A stretch of DNA of 40,542 bases, from contig RECN01000049.1 in assembly GCA_007694005.1 (NCBI GenBank), positions 1 through 40,542 of the forward strand, read 5' to 3'. Below the pieces are notes generated by a model. That model searched no databases. It had not been told where the DNA came from and saw only the letters and a program-made list of their open reading frames with translations. The DNA is from Spirochaetaceae bacterium (lineage in GTDB: Bacteria > Spirochaetota > Spirochaetia > DSM-27196 > SKKC01). Positions 15,644 through 24,423 of this stretch are shown here, piece by piece. Position numbers and translations under genes: made by a program. Every line of letters begins with the position of its first letter. The stretch's first letter is position 1.

Positions 15644-16231
15644 TCAGACCGGGAGGGAAATCAGCGCGCGGATCAGTACATTCACGAGCAGGGTCAGCAA
15701 TACCGCCGTGACGACTCCGCACGCGGTGACAATCATGAGTCCCTGTCGATACGTCAGTTCGCTTCGCGGCAGCACGCGGCGGCTGATCTTCCACGAGAGC
15801 GGTTGCAGCAGCTGATCCATGGTGACCCAAACTCGGTGTCCGGAAGAGGCGCCGAAGGCAATGGCGGCAGCACGAACTCCGGTCAGCACGGTCAGCAGAA
15901 TGACCAGGAAACGAAGCGTATATCCCAGGCGTGAGACGATCAGGGCAAGGATGAACCCGAGGGTGACCGATCCCGCCAGCGCTATCTGGGTCAGGACACT
16001 CGCGGTGATGCTGAGGGTCGCCAATGCGACAATTGGTGAGAAGTCCACGTATCCAACCCGCATCCATCTCGCCCGGCGAAACATGTTCAGATACGGATCG
16101 GTCGCGCTGCGGAGAATCATTTCGCCGCGCCCGTAGTTCTGCCCGGGGAACCAGGTCAGCATGATGCGGAAAACGATTATCAGGGTGTACAGCGAAATAA
16201 GACTGCTTATCAGCGTCAGTATGCTACTCAT
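15644..16231 (-). CDS. YggT-family integral membrane protein
   Basis: A 195-residue inner-membrane protein with two YGGT repeats: each has a hydrophobic helix, a conserved Trp/Pro-containing turn (FRIMLTWFPGQNYGRGE in the first, VWVTMDQLLQPLSWKISRRVLP in the second) and another helix. YggT proteins have been linked to osmotic or potassium stress and to cell division, but the mechanism is not settled. ATG 16231 is chosen over an upstream in-frame start at 16294 because GGAG lies eight bases before it. It also overlaps the dnaE stop by eight bases, giving tight coupling to dnaE. recG follows 15 bases later. Confidence 0.9.
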   Translation of the reverse strand: MSSILTLISSLISLYTLIIVFRIMLTWFPGQNYGRGEMILRSATDPYLNMFRRARWMRVGYVDFSPIVALATLSITASVLTQIALAGSVTLGFILALIVSRLGYTLRFLVILLTVLTGVRAAAIAFGASSGHRVWVTMDQLLQPLSWKISRRVLPRSELTYRQGLMIVTACGVVTAVLLTLLVNVLIRALISLPV

Positions 16232-19200
16232 GTATTGTGCTCCGGTTTTCCTGCCACACGTCGGCCACAAAGGGCAGGTTTCGTATACCCTCAAGGGTCG
16301 TAGCTTTTGCCGCGATCGTCAACTGATCACCGGCACGAATCACGTGTCCGTTGCTGCCGTCGGGCATGCTTACGTGCAGAAATACCGGGCAGGGGCCATT
16401 ACTGTTGACCATGAGGCTGCGAAGTTCGCACAGGCGGTCTTCCGAGTCTGCTTCCGGCGTGAGTTGTATGTGAATGTTTGAAATTTCGCGTTCGTGAAGG
16501 TCTTCAGGCGCCCGTGCAAGGCTGAGCGCGAGCTGCCGATGTGTGCTCTTCGGATCGTTGCCCCGTCGACGGCGCTGCACCACACCTGTGAGACCGACGA
16601 CACGGTTCACGTCGACGACCCCGGAAACCCTGGAAAGGGACTCCTCGAAGGCGACGAATTCGCAGCTTCCGGTGTAGTCCTCTATGACTCCGAAGGCCAT
16701 GGGGCTGCCCCTTCGTGAGATTATGCTGCGGTATGCGGTAATAAGACCCACGACGACCTGTTCGGAGTCGACATCTGCATCCTGCACGTCGGCGATGTTC
16801 AGGGTGCGGCAGCGTTCCCAGGTTTCTCTGTGGTCATCGAGCGGGTGGCCCGACGAATAGAAGCCGATGAGATCCCGCTCATATCCGAGTCGTTCCGCCG
16901 CCGACCACTCTTCGGTCGTGACCATCTCGAAACTGTTCCCGGATGAATCATCAGCATCATCAAACAGCGATGTCTGACCGCTCTCCCGGGCCGCCCGGTC
17001 GGCAGCCGCGTAGTCGATCATGCGCGGGAGGTTTGCGATCAGCGTTGCCCGACGGGGGTCAAGCGAGTCGAAGGCTCCCGCGTACATGAGTGTTTCGATG
17101 ACCTTGCGGTTTACGGTACGCATGTCGACCCTCGTGAGAAGATCGAGGATGTCGAGAAAGGGTCCGTGTTCGGCGCGTTCCTGCAGAATCGCGTCCACAG
17201 CGCCCCCCCCGACGTTCTTGATGCCAAGGAGTCCGAACCGGATGTGACCGTTCACTACGGTGAATACCTTGTCGCTCAGATTTATGTCCGGAGGGTCAAC
17301 AGAGAGACCCATGGACCGCGCTTCCGCAAGGTATTCGGCGAACTTGTCCGGGCTGTTGATTTCATTGGTAAGGTTTGCGGCCATAAACTCGGCCGGATAG
17401 TTGGCCTTGAGATACGCCGTTTTGTACGCGAGAACCGAGTACGCGGCAGCATGGCTTTTGTTGAAGCCGTAGCCTGCGAAGGGCTCGAGCAGGTTGAACA
17501 GCTCAGCGGCTTTTTCTTCGGAGATTCCGCGTTCCCGCGCACCGTCAAGGAAGCTGACCTTCATCTGCTCCATTTCCTTGACTTTTTTCTTTCCCATGGC
17601 CCGACGGAGAATATCTGCCTGTCCGAGACTGAATCCGGCGATAATCCGGACAATCTCCATGACCTGTTCCTGATAGACGATTACTCCGTAGGTTTCGGTC
17701 AGAATTTCCCGTAGTTTCTCGTGGGGAAAACGGATCGGTTTACGCCCCGACTTGCTGTCGACGAACTGGGGTATGTTTTCCATGGGGCCGGGGCGGTACA
17801 GCGCATTGAGCGCGGTGAGGTCGGAAATGCTGCCGGGTTTCGCGCGGGTGAGGATGTCCTGCATACCCGGACTCTCAAACTGGAAGATACACGCGCTGCG
17901 GCCGGCGCCAAGCAGTTCGTAGGTCTTTTCGTCGTGGTCAGCCACACGCTCGATGTCGAAATTACTGTCGTGTCGTCTGATCAGGTTTTCGGTGTTCCGT
18001 ATAAGGGTCAGAGTCTTCAATCCGAGGAAGTCCATCTTTACGAGCCCGCAGGGCTCGATCTGATCCATGGTGAACTGCGTGGAGATGCTTCCGGTGCGAG
18101 GATCGCGATAGAGTGGTACGTAGTCGGTCAGTGCGGTTTTCCCGATGACTATGCCGGCTGCGTGTGTTGATGCGTGACGATGCAACCCCTCAAGCTTCAG
18201 GCTGGTACGGAGGAGCTCAGCGTAGACGCCACCCTGGTCCCAGATCTTTTTCAAGTCCGCTTCCTGCTCTATTGCGCTCTGCAGGGTGACCTTCGGACCG
18301 TCCGGAATCAGCTTTGCGATACGGTCGGCCTCGGAAAGCGGTATATCAAGCGCGCGAGCGGTATCTCGAATAGCAGCCTTCGCCTTGAGTGTTCCGAAGG
18401 TTATGATCTGTCCAACCCGGTCAGAGCCGTATTTTTCGGTCACGTAGGAGATCACTTCGCCCCTGCGCTCATAGCAGAAGTCAATGTCGAAGTCAGGCAT
18501 ACTCACGCGGTCAGGGTTCAGAAAGCGCTCGAACAGCAGCCCGTACTCTATCGGATCCACGTCCGTTATTTCGAGAGCGTACGCGACGATGCTTCCGGCG
18601 CCGGAGCCCCGTCCTGGTCCAACCGGAATATCGTTATCCTTCGCGTAGCGGATAAAGTCCCAGACGATCAGAAAGTACCCGGTATAGTCCATTCCGATAA
18701 TGGTATCGAGCTCGAAGTTGGCCCTGTTCGTGATGTCCTCGCCTGGATCACCGTAGCGTTTCGAGAGACCGGCGAAGGTCAGATGTCTGAGATAGTCGGC
18801 TGCCGTGGAAAAATCCGGCGGAATGCTATAAATGGGAAGCAGAGGCCCGGGCTGCGCGATTTCAACTGAGCAGTCTGCGGCGATGCGTCCGGTGTTTTCA
18901 AGAGCCTCGGTGCGGGCGTCATCGGGCAGATGCCGGAAGAGTTCGGACATTTCTGCTGAACTTTTGAGATAGAACTCCGCGTTGAACATGCGCGGACGGT
19001 TTGTATCCTGTCGCGTCTTGCCCGATCCTATGCAGAGCAGAATATCGTGCGCGTTCGCATCTTCCTGTCTGACGTAGTGGCAGTCGTTTGCCGCAACGAG
19101 CGGTATATCGAGTTCTCGTGAGAGCTCAACGAGCTGCTCGTTCACGATGCGTTCTTCCGGCGCTCCGTGGTCCTGCACTTCGAGGTAGAAGTTACCGGGA

Positions 19201-19703
19201 CCGAAGGTGTCGCGGTACCAGACGGCACGATCACGCGCGGCCTCGCGCCTGTTCTGCAGAAGCATCGCAGGAATATCACCCTGGAGGCCGCCACTGAGTA
19301 CCATTACGCCTTCGTGATACTCCGAGAGAAGCTCGTTGTCGACGCGGGGTTTATAATAAAAACCTTCGGTGTAGCTGCACGAAGAAATCTGCAGCAGATT
19401 CCGGTATCCCTGCGTATTCCGGGCGAGCAGAACGATACGGGGGTATCGCCCGCGACGATCGGTACTGCTGCGATCGTGCCGCGATCCATCCGCCAGATAG
19501 ACTTCGGTACCGATGATGGGTTTGATGCCGTGTTTGCGGCATGCTTCGTAGAAGAGAAGCACTCCGAACATGTTGCCGTAGTCGCTGATCGCGAGCGAGG
19601 TCATACCAAGCTCGACCGCACGCGCAACGTAATCGTCTATTCGCCCGCCGGCCTGAAGAAGACTGTAATCTGTGTGAAGATGCAGGTGAGTAAACTCGGC
19701 CAC
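16224..19703 (-). CDS. dnaE: DNA polymerase III subunit alpha
   Basis: Catalytic subunit of the replicative polymerase. The 1159-residue length matches DnaE rather than PolC. The N-terminal PHP domain starts with HLHLHTDYSLLQ and includes NDCHYV. The polymerase core has GPGRGSGAGS (about 362-371) and the catalytic PDFDIDF motif (about 403-409). The fingers and thumb contain GYGFNKSHAAAYS. A beta-clamp binding motif QTSLF occurs at 910-914, and an OB-fold follows (VVVGLITAYRSI onward). The start is GTG 19703 with no Shine-Dalgarno. A promoter (19715-19744) would place transcription start only about five bases upstream, so the mRNA may be almost leaderless when made from it. It overlaps the downstream yggT-like gene by eight bases. 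Confidence 0.97.
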   Translation of the reverse strand: MAEFTHLHLHTDYSLLQAGGRIDDYVARAVELGMTSLAISDYGNMFGVLLFYEACRKHGIKPIIGTEVYLADGSRHDRSSTDRRGRYPRIVLLARNTQGYRNLLQISSCSYTEGFYYKPRVDNELLSEYHEGVMVLSGGLQGDIPAMLLQNRREAARDRAVWYRDTFGPGNFYLEVQDHGAPEERIVNEQLVELSRELDIPLVAANDCHYVRQEDANAHDILLCIGSGKTRQDTNRPRMFNAEFYLKSSAEMSELFRHLPDDARTEALENTGRIAADCSVEIAQPGPLLPIYSIPPDFSTAADYLRHLTFAGLSKRYGDPGEDITNRANFELDTIIGMDYTGYFLIVWDFIRYAKDNDIPVGPGRGSGAGSIVAYALEITDVDPIEYGLLFERFLNPDRVSMPDFDIDFCYERRGEVISYVTEKYGSDRVGQIITFGTLKAKAAIRDTARALDIPLSEADRIAKLIPDGPKVTLQSAIEQEADLKKIWDQGGVYAELLRTSLKLEGLHRHASTHAAGIVIGKTALTDYVPLYRDPRTGSISTQFTMDQIEPCGLVKMDFLGLKTLTLIRNTENLIRRHDSNFDIERVADHDEKTYELLGAGRSACIFQFESPGMQDILTRAKPGSISDLTALNALYRPGPMENIPQFVDSKSGRKPIRFPHEKLREILTETYGVIVYQEQVMEIVRIIAGFSLGQADILRRAMGKKKVKEMEQMKVSFLDGARERGISEEKAAELFNLLEPFAGYGFNKSHAAAYSVLAYKTAYLKANYPAEFMAANLTNEINSPDKFAEYLAEARSMGLSVDPPDINLSDKVFTVVNGHIRFGLLGIKNVGGGAVDAILQERAEHGPFLDILDLLTRVDMRTVNRKVIETLMYAGAFDSLDPRRATLIANLPRMIDYAAADRAARESGQTSLFDDADDSSGNSFEMVTTEEWSAAERLGYERDLIGFYSSGHPLDDHRETWERCRTLNIADVQDADVDSEQVVVGLITAYRSIISRRGSPMAFGVIEDYTGSCEFVAFEESLSRVSGVVDVNRVVGLTGVVQRRRRGNDPKSTHRQLALSLARAPEDLHEREISNIHIQLTPEADSEDRLCELRSLMVNSNGPCPVFLHVSMPDGSNGHVIRAGDQLTIAAKATTLEGIRNLPFVADVWQENRSTIHE

Positions 19704-19714
19704 GATTGAGGAAC

Positions 19715-19744
19715 ACTATATCGCCGAGGGCTTGCGTGCTTCAA
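19715..19744 (-). promoter_or_regulatory. Putative promoter directly before dnaE
   Basis: On the minus strand TTGAAG (19739-19744), an 18-base spacer and TATAGT (19715-19720). The -10 is only 11 bases from the GTG start of dnaE. The hexamers are identical to those at 10434-10462. It would let dnaE and following genes be expressed independently of the LoaP-led upstream genes. Confidence 0.6.
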
Positions 19745-19755
19745 CCTGCCACCGA

Positions 19756-20625
19756 TCATCGCCGCGTCAGCGAGCGAAGAAACCAGGACACAAGGCTCTC
19801 AATTCGATACAGGTCGAAATTACTGAAGCCCGGATCGTGTTCGCGGGCGGTGTTTCTCATGCGTTCTGCCGCGGCGGCGATATCCCGTTCGGGCAGGGGG
19901 AGCTTGCGGCCGGTCAGCTCCGCATCGAGTTCACGGTTGTGGATAACCTCCGGAAGCCGGGTTCCGATTACGATGCGGACCGCATCAACACCGCCTTTGG
20001 TTCTGCGGGCGATCGCAGCAAACCCTATTCTCCCGTCCTCGCTTGTCCGGTATACCTGTGCATCCCAGGGTGCGAGTGGAATGCGGAGTCGGGTTACTAC
20101 TTCGCCCGGTTGCAGGAGCGCGTTCTCTCCGCTGCGAAAACGCTGAACTGTCATCCATTTGTTTCCACCGACCCGCCGTATTTCGAGACTGCTGCCGAGT
20201 GCGATCAGCGGGGCGATGGAGGTGGTCGATGTGCCCGGTACACAGACGTTTCCGACCAGGGTAGCCACGGTTCTGAGTCCCGGGGGCACAATGTGCGGCA
20301 GGCAGTCGTACAGGGTCCCGGGAATAACGTTGCTGCCAACCCGCGAAACCGCACGGATGGTGGCGTTCGCACCGATTTCTAGATAGCGGTCGGTTCGCGC
20401 GATACGCCTGAGGTCGTCGACGCCGTACAGCGCGACTATCGTCGACGGAAGGCGAAGCCGTCCGGTCTCTTCGAGGCTCGACAGAGCGGTGCCACCGGCG
20501 TAGATACGCGATTCGGGGTGGCGGCGTAGCAGTTGTAGAAGCTCGTTCTGACTATGCGGAATATAGACTTTTGGAGTCGAGCGCTTACGTGTCCCCGCTT
20601 CGTGAACGTCGTTGCTTTGCGGCAT
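19756..20625 (-). CDS. FAD-binding subunit of a molybdenum hydroxylase
   Basis: Medium subunit of the xanthine dehydrogenase/CO dehydrogenase family; it passes electrons from the 2Fe-2S clusters through FAD to an acceptor. The 289-residue length is typical. The first FAD-contact motif YAGGTALSS (usually AGGTDL) and the second, ATLVGNVCVPGTSTTSIAPL (usually ATVGGNxxxASPxxDxxP), are both recognisable. The C-terminal CO-dehydrogenase flavoprotein-like region begins near 175. ATG 20625 has GGAGG nine bases upstream and overlaps the FeS subunit gene by 41 bases; no later start codon is available in the early part of the frame. It is the last of three hydroxylase genes and lies 52 bases before dnaE. 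The substrate is not identifiable. Confidence 0.88.
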   Translation of the reverse strand: MPQSNDVHEAGTRKRSTPKVYIPHSQNELLQLLRRHPESRIYAGGTALSSLEETGRLRLPSTIVALYGVDDLRRIARTDRYLEIGANATIRAVSRVGSNVIPGTLYDCLPHIVPPGLRTVATLVGNVCVPGTSTTSIAPLIALGSSLEIRRVGGNKWMTVQRFRSGENALLQPGEVVTRLRIPLAPWDAQVYRTSEDGRIGFAAIARRTKGGVDAVRIVIGTRLPEVIHNRELDAELTGRKLPLPERDIAAAAERMRNTAREHDPGFSNFDLYRIESLVSWFLRSLTRR

Positions 20626-21064
20626 TCCGTATCGCCTCCAGAAAGTGTTGGTAGGATGTACATCGGCAGCGAACCGCCTGGGCCTGTACCTGAAGCTCTT
20701 CTTCGCGCGGGCTGGTGTTCTCGCTGATAATCGCGTGTGTCAGAAGGGTCTTCGGAGCGGCGCAGTACCGGCACGGCTCAAAACCGGAGCGCTGAAAACC
20801 GCGTTCGATGTCCCGCAGATCCTTGGAACCGAACAGTCCTTCAACGGTTGTCACTTCGGTTCCGAGGACCCGAAACATCGGTATCATGCAGGATGAAACG
20901 ATCATGCCTTCAAAGATCACCAGGCAGGAGCCACAACGCCCTTCCGAACAGTCCTGCCGGAGAGAGGCAACCGCGAGCTCGTGCAACAGAATTTCCGAGA
21001 GCCGTGTTTCCGGTTCGGCGTCGACCTGAACCGTTTTCCCGTTCAGGGTGAAGCGAATTCTCAT
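20585..21064 (-). CDS. 2Fe-2S subunit of a molybdenum hydroxylase
   Basis: Small electron-transfer subunit with two 2Fe-2S clusters. The 159-residue protein starts with RIRFTLNGKTVQVDAEPE, as in CoxS/XdhC-type subunits. The plant-ferredoxin-like cluster is CSEGRCGSC plus a later Cys in VSSC. The second, helical cluster domain has CRYC (usually CGFC) and CRCT (as in NLCRCTGY). All eight cluster cysteines appear present. The ATG overlaps the stop of the large subunit by four bases (ATGA), so expression is coupled, and its own 3' end overlaps the FAD subunit gene by 41 bases. Confidence 0.93.
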   Translation of the reverse strand: MRIRFTLNGKTVQVDAEPETRLSEILLHELAVASLRQDCSEGRCGSCLVIFEGMIVSSCMIPMFRVLGTEVTTVEGLFGSKDLRDIERGFQRSGFEPCRYCAAPKTLLTHAIISENTSPREEELQVQAQAVRCRCTSYQHFLEAIRNAAKQRRSRSGDT

Positions 21065-23199
21065 CCCGTTTCTCCTTCGGTACGAAGCAGGTCCTGTAGC
21101 GCCGTATACTGATTCCCGGCGGTTGACGGAAGCCTCTCCACGGGCAGACCGAGCGCCTGAGACAGCGCAATCGCGTAGGCCCCGGGAACACAGCTGAACG
21201 CAAGCTCACCGAGACCGAGTGGATGCGCTGCGCTGCTGTCTTTTACCAGAACCACCTTCACCGGTGGCTCGTTTCGGAAGGGAGCGGAGAACCAGACCGG
21301 TCCACCCGAACGTGGCAACGACGCGCGAGGGCCAACGAGCGCCGACTCCCGGCCCGCCCATGTAATCGCGTGCACCGCCGCGGTGGCAAGGGCGTTCCGG
21401 GCGCTTTTTTCGTCGATGATCGTACCTATGTACGCAACAATATGTGCCGATATGACGCGTGTCTCAAGATTTACGGGATCGGACTCCACTTCGACAACAC
21501 AGGCGGCCCAGCTCCGTTCCGGGTACGGCATTCCGGTACGGTTCTCAGCGTCCCAGGTCTGTTTGCGAGGGCGTCGCCATGATCGGGTGACTTCGATCGG
21601 TAGCGGTTTCTGGAATCGCTTCTTTCTGACGGCCTGCAGGCACTGCTCCAGAAGGCGTGTATGTATCATGGACACCCGGGAAATCATACTCGGTCCGCTA
21701 TCGACCGCTGCATCGGTATCGAAGCCGGCGATATGCACCGCGTCAGCATCGATGCCGAGGACTTCGGACACACGAGCCGTCCAGTAGCCGTGAATGACAC
21801 TGGTCGATGCACGCGCCGAAGTAGCGACCCAGGCATGGCCATCCTGATCAAGCCGGAGCGTCACGAGGCTCGGGTACAGTTCCTCCCGGCGACCGCTGAA
21901 TCCCGATCCCTGGGCGGAGAGTGAGATACCAATCCCTCGGGCTGGTTGCGAGTAGGAGACAATAGGTTTTCGCTGCTTACGCTGAAGCTCATACGCTGCG
22001 TGTTTTCGACGGAAGTCCGAGCGGGCGGCGACATCTTCAAGCAGATGGACCGCATGGTCGTGGGCATCGGAAAAATCGTCGAACATCAGGTGAGTGTCGG
22101 ACTTCGGCAGCAGGCGCACGCGCGATTCGACCGGCTCGGTGCCGTTTCGCGTCGTAACATCACTCATCCAGCGCTCGGCAGCGAGCCACGCCAGGGCATC
22201 CATCCCGGAGAACGGGCCGGTAGGAACGGTGTTCGTTGTGTGGCAACGGACCACGACGCGAAGGGCGGGGATCTGATAGGCGCCGAGAGCCGCAACCAGC
22301 AGTCTCTGAGCCGTTTCCCGCGAAAACACCGGGTAGGCTCCGCCGTCAAGATCCATCTGCACCTCGGCAGCCCGGACGGACCCATCCTCTGAAAACGCGG
22401 TGCGAATGCGAACCCAGCCGGGAGGTCGCTTCGGGCTTGTCATGAGATCTTCGCTGCGACTGTACGTAATGACACAGGGTGACCCGGTTACGGATGCGGC
22501 CAGGGCTGCGTGAGCGGCCACGAGTGAGGGAAACCAGACTTTGCCCTCGAGGGTCGGGCCGGCTTCTATACCGTGCACAAGAACTTTGCTCCGCGGACGT
22601 CCGATCGCACACGCGACGGTCTTCTGCACGTGGTGCAGCCATTGAGTAGCCGTCGTAACCTCTATGCGTCCGTCATTGGCTACGCGTGCGAAGGCGCTGT
22701 GCGGATCGGCATAGAAATGCTCCTGTAGTCCGGTTGCGATCTCGGTATTGAGAGTATCCGTGTCCTCGGCAAACAGCGGTGTAAGGTCTCCCGAACTGCG
22801 GACTACCTCGTGGTACAGGCTTTCCTCGTCGCCCCTGCTCGGTCCGAAGTGGGCGGGGTACTCCTCGTAGGTGCACCGGATGCACGAAAGCGCTTCCTTC
22901 AGGCTGTCGCGGTCCGGGCCCACGAGCAGGCCAATCGGTTCGCCGACGTATCGCACCGTATCTTCCGCCAGTATCGGCATGACATCGTCTTCGACGGCAA
23001 GCTCTGCACCGCTTGCCAGTGACTTTGCATCGATTAACACGATATCAGGCGGCAGATCGTGCGCTTCAAGGCGGATTATTCTCGCGTGAGCGCGTTCGCT
23101 GCGGACCGTCAGAACCTGCTTCAGACCCGCTGTCTGCATGGTTCGAGGATTTGACGTCTTGTCCCGAAGCAGGTTTCGAAGCGGGCGATTTACCGTCAT
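21061..23199 (-). CDS. Molybdopterin-binding large subunit of a divergent molybdenum hydroxylase
   Basis: Member of the xanthine dehydrogenase/aldehyde oxidase large-subunit family, 712 residues. Family features seen: VRYVGEPIGLLVG near the N terminus, TQWLHHVQKTVA and a long molybdenum-cofactor domain. GLGELAF near the C terminus holds the expected catalytic glutamate. Several cofactor motifs are degenerate. The position of GGGFGGK reads AGPTLEGK, the RGFGxPQ region reads FSGMDAL, and the usual GQG loop is not recognisable. The active site is therefore unlike standard xanthine dehydrogenase or CO dehydrogenase, and both substrate and activity are open. The ATG overlaps the aminotransferase stop by four bases. 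The intact frame and coupled FeS and FAD genes argue against a decaying gene. Confidence 0.85.
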   Translation of the reverse strand: MTVNRPLRNLLRDKTSNPRTMQTAGLKQVLTVRSERAHARIIRLEAHDLPPDIVLIDAKSLASGAELAVEDDVMPILAEDTVRYVGEPIGLLVGPDRDSLKEALSCIRCTYEEYPAHFGPSRGDEESLYHEVVRSSGDLTPLFAEDTDTLNTEIATGLQEHFYADPHSAFARVANDGRIEVTTATQWLHHVQKTVACAIGRPRSKVLVHGIEAGPTLEGKVWFPSLVAAHAALAASVTGSPCVITYSRSEDLMTSPKRPPGWVRIRTAFSEDGSVRAAEVQMDLDGGAYPVFSRETAQRLLVAALGAYQIPALRVVVRCHTTNTVPTGPFSGMDALAWLAAERWMSDVTTRNGTEPVESRVRLLPKSDTHLMFDDFSDAHDHAVHLLEDVAARSDFRRKHAAYELQRKQRKPIVSYSQPARGIGISLSAQGSGFSGRREELYPSLVTLRLDQDGHAWVATSARASTSVIHGYWTARVSEVLGIDADAVHIAGFDTDAAVDSGPSMISRVSMIHTRLLEQCLQAVRKKRFQKPLPIEVTRSWRRPRKQTWDAENRTGMPYPERSWAACVVEVESDPVNLETRVISAHIVAYIGTIIDEKSARNALATAAVHAITWAGRESALVGPRASLPRSGGPVWFSAPFRNEPPVKVVLVKDSSAAHPLGLGELAFSCVPGAYAIALSQALGLPVERLPSTAGNQYTALQDLLRTEGETG

Positions 23200-24413
23200 G
23201 ACCCCGTTCCCCGTGATTCTTCGCCCTCATCCGAATACACCTCAAGCGCCCGAACGAGCGTGGTGACCACCCGATTCTGTTCCTCCTCGGTCAGGCCGGG
23301 AAACAGTGGAAGCGAAACGGTACCCAGGAACCGCGCGGCAGCCCGGGGAAAGTCACGGTCGTGAAGCGCGTACCGGGAGCGATAATAGCTCATCATATGC
23401 AGGGGGCGATAGTGAACGCTGCAGTTGATCCCTTCGCGGGCCATGTAGTCTATGACACGATCTCGCGTCGCCTGCGCAACCTCAATCATGTACAGATGCC
23501 AGGCATCCGTCTGCAGGAGTGTCGGGTCGGTGTCAGGGTTATTGCGGACGGTAACTCCACTGACCGGGGAAAGGTGCTGTGAGTATCGGTGAGCCAGCCT
23601 CGCCCGGGTTGCGTGTGTTTCCCCGGCACGGGCAAGCTGCACCCGGCCTATGCTCGCCAGGATGTCGGGTAGATTATATTTGTAGCCCGCTTCAACGACG
23701 TCGTACGACCATCCGGCTCCAGGACGTCGGTATCGGTCCCAGACGGTTCGATCGATTCCATGGAGACGCATAAGTCGCACCCGGCGGGCAATCTCGTCAT
23801 CATCGGTCGTTACCATGCCCCCTTCGCCGGAAGTCACCGGCTTGTTGGCATAGAACGAAAACACAGCGGTGCCCTGTGATCCAACCCGTGCGCCGGTGTC
23901 GTCGCTTGTCGGGATGGCGTGTGCGGCGTCTTCGAGCACCGGCAGGCCGAATCGGCGGGCAATGTCGCGAATCCGCCCCATAGCGCAGGCGTGACCGGCG
24001 ATGTGTACGGGCATTATTGCTCGGACCCGTCTACCGTCTTTCCGGGTATCGGTCAGTACGGATTCCAGCGCGTCAGGACAGATATTGTAGCCTTCGGGTT
24101 CGATATCCACGAAAAGCGGGTGTGCTCCGAGATATCGGATCACCTCGGCGCTTGAAGCGAAGGTGTAGGGGCTCAGCGCAACATAGTCCCCGGCTTCGAT
24201 TCCGAAGGCTTCGAGGGCGAGATGCAGACCGGCGGTCGCACTCGAAACTGCTATGGCGTGCCTCGACCCGGTGAACGCGGAGAACTCGGCTTCGAGCGCC
24301 GTCGCCTCTGCACCGGTGGTGAGCCAGCCGCTTTTCAACACCCGGGTCACCGCCTCAATTTCCTCGTTACCGATATCGGGGCGGGCAAATGGAATCTCGG
24401 CTGCTTCGCTCAT
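23196..24413 (-). CDS. DegT/DnrJ/EryC1/StrS-type sugar aminotransferase
   Basis: PLP-dependent transamination of a nucleotide-linked 4-keto sugar, in surface polysaccharide or glycan synthesis. The protein has 405 residues from ATG 24413, which has GGAG seven bases upstream and starts 10 bases after the preceding stop. Upstream in-frame sequence reaches to 24590 but overlaps the CapD-like gene and has no family similarity. Key features are VSSATAGLHLALEA (PLP phosphate site), EDAAHAIPTS (Asp162 contacting the PLP ring nitrogen), and FSFYANKPVTSGEGGMV with the Schiff-base Lys191. The C-terminal half has INCSVHYRPLHMMSYY, typical of the family. It plausibly acts on the keto-sugar made by the adjacent CapD-like dehydratase. 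Its stop overlaps the molybdenum hydroxylase start, an unusual coupling. Confidence 0.92.
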   Translation of the reverse strand: MSEAAEIPFARPDIGNEEIEAVTRVLKSGWLTTGAEATALEAEFSAFTGSRHAIAVSSATAGLHLALEAFGIEAGDYVALSPYTFASSAEVIRYLGAHPLFVDIEPEGYNICPDALESVLTDTRKDGRRVRAIMPVHIAGHACAMGRIRDIARRFGLPVLEDAAHAIPTSDDTGARVGSQGTAVFSFYANKPVTSGEGGMVTTDDDEIARRVRLMRLHGIDRTVWDRYRRPGAGWSYDVVEAGYKYNLPDILASIGRVQLARAGETHATRARLAHRYSQHLSPVSGVTVRNNPDTDPTLLQTDAWHLYMIEVAQATRDRVIDYMAREGINCSVHYRPLHMMSYYRSRYALHDRDFPRAAARFLGTVSLPLFPGLTEEEQNRVVTTLVRALEVYSDEGEESRGTGS

Positions 24414-24423
24414 GGCCGCGCTC

